Of a DNA stretch of 9,663 bases, positions 1 through 6,998 are shown piece after piece. Each line of letters begins with the position of its first letter. The stretch's first letter is position 1. The translations under genes were made by a program, and so were the position numbers. The stretch lies in NCBI GenBank assembly GCA_002308935.1, contig DBWN01000203.1, positions 1 to 9,663 of the forward strand, read 5' to 3'. The notes under the pieces are model-generated. The model worked only from the letters and a program-made list of their open reading frames with translations, searched no databases and was not told the origin of the DNA. Source of the DNA: Bacteroidales bacterium UBA1237 (GTDB lineage: Bacteria > Bacteroidota > Bacteroidia > Bacteroidales > UBA932).

Positions 1-2414
1 CGGCCCCATTTCTCGAAGGCTTCTTTTGCCGCCGCCATGTCCCTCAAAGTATGGTTTGTAGGTTCCTTACCCACTTCCAGAACTCCGACCACAAAGAACC
101 CTCTGCCGGTTTTAGAAAGGATGGAGACTTCTTCCTGAGCCGGAGTTCCTTTCTCATCGGCGGGGAGATACTTTGATTCCGAGTCGAAATCTCCGATCAC
201 AGATACGCCATCCGTGCTTTCGCGGATTGTCAGCGGCACGACGGTGGTTTTCCCTTCTTCTATGTTGAACAGTTGGGTTGTAACAGGAACTGAACCATCA
301 GACAGGCGGTTGCCCATCGCTATGATATAAGTTCCTTCATCCATATTCGTTCCTTCCTTGAATGTGTTCTTCCATCCTACTCCTCCGCCCATGTCAACTT
401 CTCCTTCATCAAAGGATAGAAGGTGCGTACTTCCGTCAACGATCTTACTGATAGAGAAATGGCTATAATATTGAGGATCTTCTATAAGAGCAGACGGAGC
501 ATATTCGAGGACCAGTCTTCCTTGTGGAGCGGATTCTTGAATGGAGGCTTCAAAGTCGACATCCGTCCATGCAGAAGAGGGGGACCCTTGCTTTGCGTAC
601 TGAACCTTTCCGGTGACCGGGTCTATTCTTGCGTTAATTCCCAATGTCCTTGCCAACGAAACGAAGAAAACGTCTCTGGACGAGGCGAATGTCGCACGGT
701 TTTCATACACTCCTTTCGGAGACATCGGTATCATCCATGCTGTGGGCTCATCCAGAACTTTGATGTTCTCCCTGGTCCAGGCGATCAGTTTGTCAGGATC
801 TCTCAGGAAAGATTTTTCCTCTTCGGACAAAGTGTTGAGGAAATAACTCTTATAGGGAGTCAGGAATTCATTGGACACTCTGGGGCCAAGAATGGATGAA
901 GTGTTGTTGTAGCTGTCGAGCAGGTTCTCCATCGTTATGTCTCGCAAGTCCTTGGCGCTCAAGCTGGCAAGAAGGTCTGTCGCTCTCTTGTCAGGGTGAT
1001 TTCCAAGGAAATCCAAGATAGTCTTGTAATTGCCCATTGAGCCGGTAATGAAACGTTCGTCATCCTTTCCCAGTCCCATTTCCTTTACTAGCGCAGCAGC
1101 ATCTTCCTGGCTCTTGAAAGTGTCCATGTAGGCGTGCCTGAGAGAATCTTCGTATTGTGTCCTCCGGCTGTTTTCCGCCCTCATCTCATCACTTACGTAA
1201 GGAAGTTCCACCTGTTCAGGAGGAGGGACGATGTCAAATTCTATGGGCGAGAAAGAATGTTTGTCTGAAATGGTTATGGTAACCTGTTCGTCTTTCCCGA
1301 ATGAAATCTTCTCATATCCGAATTTTCCGTCCTTTACTGCCCAAGCCAGCATATCACCCTTTCCTGCAGTAAGGAAGGTATTGCCCTCAGCATCAGTGTA
1401 TTTGGTTACAGCTGGATAGAACTCAGCATAATTGTAAATCATGAAATACACTTTGGCGCTGTTGACACCGGTACCGTTTTCATCAACGACTTTAACGTCA
1501 GCTCTCGCGGTAGATCCGTAATTGTCAATCAGGTTTATTTCTGTATAGTTGGGGCCTTCCAACATGACTTCTTCCGGACCTTCATAATGGCCGAACACTT
1601 TGGTGTGCATCAGAAGACCCCGGCTTGCCGGGGCGTTGAACCATCCGAGGTTCAAAACCGCTTCGGGTTCGCATGCGCCCATGAAGTACCATTGCCCGTC
1701 AGCCCAAGCTTCAACCCATGCGTGATTGTCATCAGTATGTGCCCATCTTGGGGTGTAGACCTGCCTTGCCGGAATACCCACGGAGCGGAGCGCGGCCACG
1801 GTGAAAGTTGATTCTTCTCCGCATCTTCCAAGAGAAGTTTTCACTGTAGCCAACGGCGAACTTGTCCTTGCGTCGGATGGCTGGTATGTCACTTTCTCGT
1901 GGCACCAATGGTTGACCTCAAGGATCGCGTCCTTCATTGAGAGGTTTTCGACTCGTGGTTTGAGTTCCTCATAGAAGACCACCCTTGATGTATCCAGATT
2001 CTCGTTGTTTACCCTTATAGGAAGGACAAAATGCCGGAAAATCATCTCCGGAACAGCCTTTCCCCAGGGCATTTCTTCTCTTGCCTTGAAAGAGGCTCTG
2101 ATGTTTTGCAAATAGTAATCAGTCGGGTAGTCTGTAACGTCAGAAAGTGGCATATAGGCGTACAGGAACTCGATTGCCTCAATTTCAGAGGCTGTTAGTT
2201 TATCGTTGTTAATATAACCGTGGTTAACCAGTACTGTTTTGTCGTCATAATTCACCTCAAAAAACCTCTTAAGGTCACCATCTCTTCCGTCCATGCGTTC
2301 AGAAAGGGTTTCATGCATGGTCTTCAGGTATGATCTGTCGGTAATGAAGTGTTCTCCTCCACATGAAGAAAGCATAACTGCTCCAGAGAGGAGGATTGCC
2401 AGAGTCTTTGTCAT
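1..2414 (-). CDS. Transglutaminase-like lipoprotein, partial (C-terminal end beyond left edge)
   Basis: Open from an ATG at 2414 to the left edge, 804 complete codons without a stop, so the C-terminus is missing. The first 18 residues form a lipoprotein signal (hydrophobic stretch, then LSSC with the lipidated Cys at 18), so it should be anchored in the cell envelope. Residues about 150-260 are a transglutaminase/protease-like core: Cys198 in GRCGEES, the LRSVGIPAR helix-strand after it, and His231 in NHAWVEAW. The usual third residue (Asp after the GxW strand) is not at its expected place; the sequence there is WYFMGACEPE. Residues about 300-375 resemble an Ig-like or carboxypeptidase-regulatory-like beta domain. 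Residues about 545-605 resemble a second transglutaminase core without its Cys. From about residue 740 the sequence suggests the start of a thioredoxin-like fold. Substrate unknown; enzymes of this fold hydrolyse or crosslink peptides. It is divergent from the glycosyltransferase gene, with which no functional link is shown. Confidence 0.85.
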   Translation of the reverse strand, partial: MTKTLAILLSGAVMLSSCGGEHFITDRSYLKTMHETLSERMDGRDGDLKRFFEVNYDDKTVLVNHGYINNDKLTASEIEAIEFLYAYMPLSDVTDYPTDYYLQNIRASFKAREEMPWGKAVPEMIFRHFVLPIRVNNENLDTSRVVFYEELKPRVENLSMKDAILEVNHWCHEKVTYQPSDARTSSPLATVKTSLGRCGEESTFTVAALRSVGIPARQVYTPRWAHTDDNHAWVEAWADGQWYFMGACEPEAVLNLGWFNAPASRGLLMHTKVFGHYEGPEEVMLEGPNYTEINLIDNYGSTARADVKVVDENGTGVNSAKVYFMIYNYAEFYPAVTKYTDAEGNTFLTAGKGDMLAWAVKDGKFGYEKISFGKDEQVTITISDKHSFSPIEFDIVPPPEQVELPYVSDEMRAENSRRTQYEDSLRHAYMDTFKSQEDAAALVKEMGLGKDDERFITGSMGNYKTILDFLGNHPDKRATDLLASLSAKDLRDITMENLLDSYNNTSSILGPRVSNEFLTPYKSYFLNTLSEEEKSFLRDPDKLIAWTRENIKVLDEPTAWMIPMSPKGVYENRATFASSRDVFFVSLARTLGINARIDPVTGKVQYAKQGSPSSAWTDVDFEASIQESAPQGRLVLEYAPSALIEDPQYYSHFSISKIVDGSTHLLSFDEGEVDMGGGVGWKNTFKEGTNMDEGTYIIAMGNRLSDGSVPVTTQLFNIEEGKTTVVPLTIRESTDGVSVIGDFDSESKYLPADEKGTPAQEEVSILSKTGRGFFVVGVLEVGKEPTNHTLRDMAAAKEAFEKWG

Positions 2415-2437
2415 TTGGTGTGATTTTTGGCCAAGGT

Positions 2438-2473
2438 CAAATATACTGAAAAATCCCGGCTTTGCAGAACAAA
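2438..2473 (-). promoter_or_regulatory. Bacteroidota-type promoter for the lipoprotein gene
   Basis: Read on the minus strand, TATATTTG at 2445-2438 matches the -7 consensus TAnnTTTG exactly and is preceded by TTTTTCAG. A TTTG that could be the -33 element lies at 2473-2470, 24 bases away, longer than the roughly 19-21 usually quoted. Transcription would start near 2431, leaving a leader of under 20 bases before the ATG at 2414. That leader includes the 8-base palindrome TTGGCCAA at 2427-2434. Confidence 0.55.
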
Positions 2474-2491
2474 GCTCCCAAAATGCGGTTG

Positions 2492-2526
2492 TTTGCATAC
2501 CCCTTCACAAACTTTGAGTATCTTTG
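2492..2526 (+). promoter_or_regulatory. Bacteroidota-type promoter for the glycosyltransferase gene
   Basis: TATCTTTG at 2519-2526 matches TAnnTTTG exactly and is preceded by CTTTGAG. A TTTG at 2492-2495 may be the -33 element, with a 23-base gap. The start of transcription would fall near 2532, about 20 bases before the ATG at 2554. No Shine-Dalgarno sequence is visible, as is common in this phylum. Confidence 0.5.
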
Positions 2527-2553
2527 TCAAGATCTCTTTTTTGAACGGATAGC

Positions 2554-3567
2554 ATGAAATACTCAGTAATAGTACCCGTATACAATCGTCCCGATGAAGT
2601 CAAGGAACTGCTGGAGAGTCTCTCTTTGCAATCGTTCAAGGACTTCGAAGTCATCATTGTCGAAGACGGATCCAAGGTCCCTTGTGACGATGTGGTTTCC
2701 TCTTTTTCCGGGAACCTTGACGTCAAATATTTCACCAAGGATAATTCAGGTCCTGGACAGACCAGAAACTATGGTGCGGAAAGAGCACAGGGGGAATTCC
2801 TTATCATCCTTGATTCCGACGTTATCGTTCCACAAGGTTATTTCGAGGCGATAGAGAAGGAACTGATAAAGGCCGATACCGATGCTTTCGGCGGTCCGGA
2901 CAGGGCACACGGAAGCTTCACTCCTGTCCAAAAGGCGATCAACTACTCCATGACTTCATTCTTCACAACAGGCGGAATACGCGGCGGGAAGGTGAAGATG
3001 GACAAGTTCTATCCCCGCAGTTTCAATATGGGTGTCAGAAGAAGCGTTTATTCTGCACTTGGCGGTTTTTCTGCCATGAGGTTCGGTGAAGACATAGATT
3101 TCAGCATCCGGATATTCAAAGGCGGCTACAGGTGCCGGCTTTTCCCGGAAGCTTGGGTATATCATAAAAGAAGAACCGATTTCAGAAAGTTCTTCAAGCA
3201 GGTCCATAACTCAGGTATAGCAAGGATCAATCTTTTCAAAAAATACCCCGAATCCCTTAAAGCGGTCCATCTTCTTCCTGCTGCATTCACTGTCGGGGTC
3301 GCACTCCTTGTCGTTCTTTCTTTCTTCTGGGCGTGGTTCCTTCTTCCTATAGTGCTATATGCGGTTCTTGTATTCGCAGATTCTTTCGGGAAGGCCTTAC
3401 TGCATGAGAATCCTTTCAAAGACTCGTTGAAAATCGGACTATTGAGCATTGCAGCTTCGTTCATTCAGTTGATCGGCTACGGAACAGGTTTCCTGAGGGC
3501 ATGGTGGGAAAGGTGTGTGCTTGGAAGAGGTGAGGTTGAGGCTTTCAAGAAGAATTTCTACAAATAG
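2554..3567 (+). CDS. Family 2 glycosyltransferase with C-terminal membrane segments
   Basis: 337 residues from ATG to TAG. The N-terminal GT-A fold is clear: SVIVPVYNRPDEV at residues 4-16 with the nucleotide-sugar-binding VEDGS at 36-40, the metal-binding DSD at 87-89, and GEDIDFSIR at 178-186, which supplies the likely catalytic acid region. NSGPGQTRN at 64-72 is also typical of the family. Residues about 243-275 are strongly hydrophobic (one long or two short membrane segments) and 291-313 form another, so the enzyme is probably held in the inner membrane with its catalytic domain in the cytoplasm. It should move a sugar from a nucleotide donor to a lipid or glycan acceptor, but donor and acceptor cannot be read from the sequence. 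It stands alone, with no polysaccharide cluster around it, which argues for a housekeeping role in envelope glycan rather than capsule synthesis. Shared regulation with the divergent lipoprotein gene is possible but unproven. Confidence 0.9.
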   Translation: MKYSVIVPVYNRPDEVKELLESLSLQSFKDFEVIIVEDGSKVPCDDVVSSFSGNLDVKYFTKDNSGPGQTRNYGAERAQGEFLIILDSDVIVPQGYFEAIEKELIKADTDAFGGPDRAHGSFTPVQKAINYSMTSFFTTGGIRGGKVKMDKFYPRSFNMGVRRSVYSALGGFSAMRFGEDIDFSIRIFKGGYRCRLFPEAWVYHKRRTDFRKFFKQVHNSGIARINLFKKYPESLKAVHLLPAAFTVGVALLVVLSFFWAWFLLPIVLYAVLVFADSFGKALLHENPFKDSLKIGLLSIAASFIQLIGYGTGFLRAWWERCVLGRGEVEAFKKNFYK

Positions 3568-3590
3568 GATCTTACTCCATATATGAATCA

Positions 3591-3623
3591 AGCGGGGCCG
3601 TTTCCCAAAAGGAAGGCCCCGCT
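3591..3623. terminator. Hairpin between convergent genes, probable bidirectional terminator
   Basis: AGCGGGGCC at 3591-3599 pairs perfectly with GGCCCCGCT at 3615-3623. TTCC (3602-3605) and GGAA (3611-3614) can extend the stem past a two-base bulge, leaving a small CAAAA loop. It lies 24 bases after the glycosyltransferase stop and 25 bases after the mrp stop on the other strand. There is no long T-tract on either side, so efficiency is uncertain, but the GC-rich stem and its position fit a terminator for both genes. Confidence 0.7.
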
Positions 3624-3647
3624 GATGCTTTGAATGACTCTAATGGC

Positions 3648-4724
3648 TTAGTCCTTTTCCGCCTCTTCGGCGAGTTTTCTTGCCAACTCAATGAAGGCGA
3701 GGGAGTCCGGTCTTGTGGACAGAGCTACCGGTTCTCCGGCGTCACCGCACTCGCGGATGCTCTGCACTAGAGGAATCTGTCCCAGGACGGGGATTCCGAA
3801 TGTGGCTGCCATCTTAAGACCACCGTCCTTTCCGAAGATGTAGTATTTGTTGTCCGGCAACTCTTCGGGGGTGAACCATGCCATATTCTCAACAAGTCCG
3901 AAAATCTTTCTGTTGATTTTCTCATTGCGGAACATGTTAACGCCTTTTTCAACGTCGGCAAGGGCGACCGGTTGGGGAGTGGTCACGATTACCGCACCTT
4001 CCATAGGGATGTCTCCGACAAGGCTGATATGGATGTCTCCGGTTCCCGGAGGCATATCGATGAGAAGGAAGTCAAGAACGCCCCACCTTACCTGAAGGAT
4101 CATCTGTTTGAGGGCATTGCATGCCATGGGACCTCTCCAGATAAGAGCTTGTCCGGGCTGTGCGAAATATCCTATGGACATCCACTTGACTCCATATTTT
4201 TCGATCGGAAGCATGACTTCCTTGCCGTCTTCTTCCATGGCCTCAGGAACTTCACCTTCCGTTGAAGTCATGATCGGTACGGAAGGTCCGTAGACGTCCG
4301 CGTCCGCCAGTCCGACCCTGTAACCTAGTCTGGCCAGGGCGATAGCAAGGTTGACCGCTACAGTGGATTTTCCGACACCACCCTTTCCGGATGCGACTCC
4401 GATGATATGCCTTACCGAATTGATCTCGTCAAGAGTCAAGTCGTTTACATTATTCTTTCTCTTTTTCTCCTCCTCTTGGTCACGGACGATCGCTTTCAGG
4501 TCGATTTCCGTTCCTGCCGGGCAGTTCCTGTAAAGAGCGGCCCTGGCGCTTCCGATGATGTATTCCTGAAGAGGATCGCGGTTTTTCCCGAAAACAAGAA
4601 GAACGGTGACTCTGTTACCTTCAACTTTCACGGAATCCACCATACCCAAATCCACGATGTCCCTCTCCCCTTTTCCGGGGTGAAGGACTTCGCGGAGGTA
4701 ATTCAGAATCTGATTTTCTTCCAT
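3648..4724 (-). CDS. mrp: Mrp/ApbC (NBP35-type) P-loop ATPase, iron-sulfur carrier family
   Basis: 358 residues from the ATG at 4724. An in-frame TTG two codons upstream (4730) would give 360, but ATG is preferred. Residues about 5-80 are a MIP18/DUF59-type domain (DIVDLGMV). Then comes the ParA/MinD-like ATPase: deviant Walker A KGGVGKS at 114-120, switch ADADVYGPS at 140-148, and Walker B region LLIDMPPGTGD at 220-230. Family members carry or help insert Fe-S clusters in the cytoplasm as dimers. The CXXC pair that follows the VENM strand in classical members is absent: here it reads VENMAWFTPEELPDNKYYIFG in outline, with no Cys. The only cysteines are 68, 202 and 326. It starts 10 bases after the peptidase stop, so it is probably cotranscribed with and perhaps translationally coupled to that gene, although no functional link is obvious. 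Confidence 0.92.
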   Translation of the reverse strand: MEENQILNYLREVLHPGKGERDIVDLGMVDSVKVEGNRVTVLLVFGKNRDPLQEYIIGSARAALYRNCPAGTEIDLKAIVRDQEEEKKRKNNVNDLTLDEINSVRHIIGVASGKGGVGKSTVAVNLAIALARLGYRVGLADADVYGPSVPIMTSTEGEVPEAMEEDGKEVMLPIEKYGVKWMSIGYFAQPGQALIWRGPMACNALKQMILQVRWGVLDFLLIDMPPGTGDIHISLVGDIPMEGAVIVTTPQPVALADVEKGVNMFRNEKINRKIFGLVENMAWFTPEELPDNKYYIFGKDGGLKMAATFGIPVLGQIPLVQSIRECGDAGEPVALSTRPDSLAFIELARKLAEEAEKD

Positions 4725-4734
4725 TCTCAAAAGA

Positions 4735-6900
4735 TTATCTTGAAAGCGTCATCTCGTCAATAAGGTGTTTGGCTCCACCGAACTTCTCGACAACGAAAAG
4801 TACATAACGGATATCTACGCAGATACACCTCTGGAGATCAGGCTCGAACATCACGTCGCTTGACATTGACTCCCAGTTGCCGTCGAAGGCAAGACCGATG
4901 AGCTCTCCGTCAGCGTTGAGCACGGGACTGCCGGAGTTTCCGCCGGTGATATCATTATTGGTAAGGAAGCAAACGGGGAGTTCACCAGCGGCATTGGCGT
5001 ACTGACCGAAATCCTTCGCCTCATAGAGCTCCTTGAGTTTAGCAGGAACCCTGAACTCGTAGTCATCCGGGTTCTCTTTCTCCATGACACCTCCAAGGGT
5101 GGTATAGTGCCAGTAGGTGACACCGTCTTTAGGAGAGTAGGATTTTACGTTTCCGTAGGTAAGCCTCATTGTTGAGTTGGCATCAGGATATGAGGGCTCG
5201 CCCTTCTTCCACTCCATGAGGCCGGCCGTGAATTCCTTGGACCCTTCGGCAAGAAGGTCGCTGGAACCGTAAACGGTAGGATAGAAGCCGGATACCTTGG
5301 TGACGACAGCATTGTAGAGAACGACAGCAGGGTCATCTGACAGGTCTGCAGAAGTCTTGCCCTTTGTACCTGCGCGGAGTTTTTCCTCAGAGGAGAACAC
5401 GCTCTTGTCGAACAGATCGTCAACATACTTCTGGAAATCCATGTGCGCGAAGTCGCCGATTTCGTTGATGTAGTACTCCGGTTTCGCATTGTCGCGATAG
5501 AAATTGAGCAGAGCTACGGCCATCTTCCTCTCAAGAGGCTCGTTGAAGTCACGGAACTGAGCTGCGGCAGCGTTCACGGCCTGGGCCATGACACCGGTAG
5601 TGTCTCCTCCGGCCTGGATTCTCCTTGAATAAGGCTGAACGAATGCGGAGACATTGCTCAGAAGTCCGATTCTGTAAACGGATTCAGTGAGGAGGGTCAT
5701 ATCCTGCTGAGCCTGTGTGGTGGCTCCGATGGCAGAAGATATCTTCTCAAGAGCCTTGCCGTATTTTTCTTTTCTCTTCTTGTCCTGGTTGACCCATTTC
5801 ATGAAGTCTGCCTCTTTCTGGAGTTCCCTGCCGATGATGTTGAGCTTCTGGAAAGCGAGCTCTTCACCCTGCCACTTCTTCCAGCCGTTAGCGGAGCTTG
5901 CGTATTTGTTGGCATACTGGAGACGGACGGTGGGGTCTTCCTCCATTCCCTGCCACATGACATCCTGACGGACTGTGCGGGCTTTGACTGCGATACCGTT
6001 CTGGGCCATCATCGCATTGAGCTGGTCTGCGGTCTGGAATCTCTGGGTCCTTCCGGGATATCCCATGATCATTGCGAAATCACCGTCATTGACACCCTTG
6101 ATGGAGACTTTGAGAGCCTGTTTGGGAACATAGGGTACATTGTCTGCGGAGTAAGCGGCAGGCTGATTGTCCTTTCCGGCATATACCCTGAACATTGAGA
6201 AGTCACAGGTATGGCGGGGCCACATCCAGTTGTCGGTCTCTCCACCGAATTTTCCCATGGATGCCGGAGGTGCTCCGACAAAGCGGACATCGGTGTAAGT
6301 CTTGTAAACGATCATGTAGTAGACATTCTCGTTGTAGAAGCTGGTTATGCTGATCCTGCAGCCGGGATAGTCAGCCTGAGCCTTTGTGGTGAGTTCGCTG
6401 GCCGCATCCTGCATGGCCTTTTGTGCAAGCTCTTCTTTCTCAGCCTCATCTTTTACCTTCTTGTTGTCCTTGAGGGCCTTCTCGTAAGCGTTGTTGAGAA
6501 TGTCGGTAACATCGGTCATGTTCTCAAGGAAAGTGACTGAGAGACCTCTGACGGGAAGCTCTTTGTCGCGGGTCATAGCCCAGTATCCGTCCTCAAGATA
6601 GTTGTGCTCAGGAGTGGACAGTCCCTGGATGCTGCTGTATCCGCAGTGGTGGTTAGTTACCAGAAGACCTTCTGCAGAAATCATTTCTCCGGTACATCCT
6701 CCGCCGAAACTGACGATGGCGTCCTTTAAAGAAGAATGGTTGATACTGTAGATCTGGTCTGGGGTAAGACGGCAACCCAGATCCGCCATGGACTGGCTGT
6801 TCATCTGCTGAAGGAGGGGAAGAAGCCACATACCCTCGTCAGCGCGGGCTCCGGTCACCAGAAGCGACAAGGCGACTATGGAGCAAAGGATTTTTTTCAT
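4735..6900 (-). CDS. Secreted S46 dipeptidyl-peptidase, DPP7-like
   Basis: 721 residues, the normal length for the family. A signal peptide (KK, hydrophobic stretch, cut after ARA at 20) yields a mature protein starting DEGMW, the S46 hallmark, so it acts in the periplasm. The chymotrypsin-like catalytic triad is His85 in TNHHCGY, Asp233 in RHTCDFS and Ser656 in GGNSGSP. ETDNWMWPRH at 221-230 belongs to the region that binds the substrate's free amino end. A helical region at about 270-560 is the lid that makes the enzyme release dipeptides. Porphyromonas gingivalis DPP11 has Arg 18 residues after the catalytic Ser, giving acidic P1 preference; here that place is Gly674 (LAFDGNWE), as in DPP7, so a preference for hydrophobic P1 residues is inferred. 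Role: turning peptides into dipeptides for uptake. It leads a likely two-gene unit with mrp and has its own promoter. Confidence 0.95.
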   Translation of the reverse strand: MKKILCSIVALSLLVTGARADEGMWLLPLLQQMNSQSMADLGCRLTPDQIYSINHSSLKDAIVSFGGGCTGEMISAEGLLVTNHHCGYSSIQGLSTPEHNYLEDGYWAMTRDKELPVRGLSVTFLENMTDVTDILNNAYEKALKDNKKVKDEAEKEELAQKAMQDAASELTTKAQADYPGCRISITSFYNENVYYMIVYKTYTDVRFVGAPPASMGKFGGETDNWMWPRHTCDFSMFRVYAGKDNQPAAYSADNVPYVPKQALKVSIKGVNDGDFAMIMGYPGRTQRFQTADQLNAMMAQNGIAVKARTVRQDVMWQGMEEDPTVRLQYANKYASSANGWKKWQGEELAFQKLNIIGRELQKEADFMKWVNQDKKRKEKYGKALEKISSAIGATTQAQQDMTLLTESVYRIGLLSNVSAFVQPYSRRIQAGGDTTGVMAQAVNAAAAQFRDFNEPLERKMAVALLNFYRDNAKPEYYINEIGDFAHMDFQKYVDDLFDKSVFSSEEKLRAGTKGKTSADLSDDPAVVLYNAVVTKVSGFYPTVYGSSDLLAEGSKEFTAGLMEWKKGEPSYPDANSTMRLTYGNVKSYSPKDGVTYWHYTTLGGVMEKENPDDYEFRVPAKLKELYEAKDFGQYANAAGELPVCFLTNNDITGGNSGSPVLNADGELIGLAFDGNWESMSSDVMFEPDLQRCICVDIRYVLFVVEKFGGAKHLIDEMTLSR

Positions 6901-6943
6901 TTGTCAGTAAAATTTATGTGATACTTGTTATTGTCCGTGTTTG

Positions 6944-6979
6944 CAAATATACTCAAAAGGGCATTATTTCCGAACCAAA
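6944..6979 (-). promoter_or_regulatory. Bacteroidota-type promoter for the S46 peptidase-mrp unit
   Basis: On the minus strand TATATTTG at 6951-6944 matches TAnnTTTG and is preceded by CCTTTTGAG, almost identical to the box of the lipoprotein gene. A TTTG at 6979-6976 sits 24 bases upstream of it; a weaker TTCG at 6974-6971 lies at the more usual 19-base distance. The leader would be about 35-40 bases. The box lies in the 98-base gap after ribonuclease HII, so the peptidase does not depend on readthrough from that gene. No terminator hairpin is visible in the gap. Confidence 0.6.
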
Positions 6980-6998
6980 GGAAGGGTAATCATCTGAA

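Noticed and set aside
423..899. Open frame of 158 codons on the plus strand, opposite the lipoprotein gene.
   Set aside because: The minus-strand frame is continuous, with recognisable transglutaminase-like sequence through this stretch. The plus-strand translation shows no domain.
2415..2553. Search for a small RNA or small gene in the divergent region.
   Set aside because: Nothing beyond two promoter boxes and the TTGGCCAA palindrome was visible: no stable long stem and no credible short gene.
4728..4730. TTG as the start codon of mrp.
   Set aside because: An ATG lies only two codons further on, and no ribosome binding site favours the TTG; ATG at 4724 was used.
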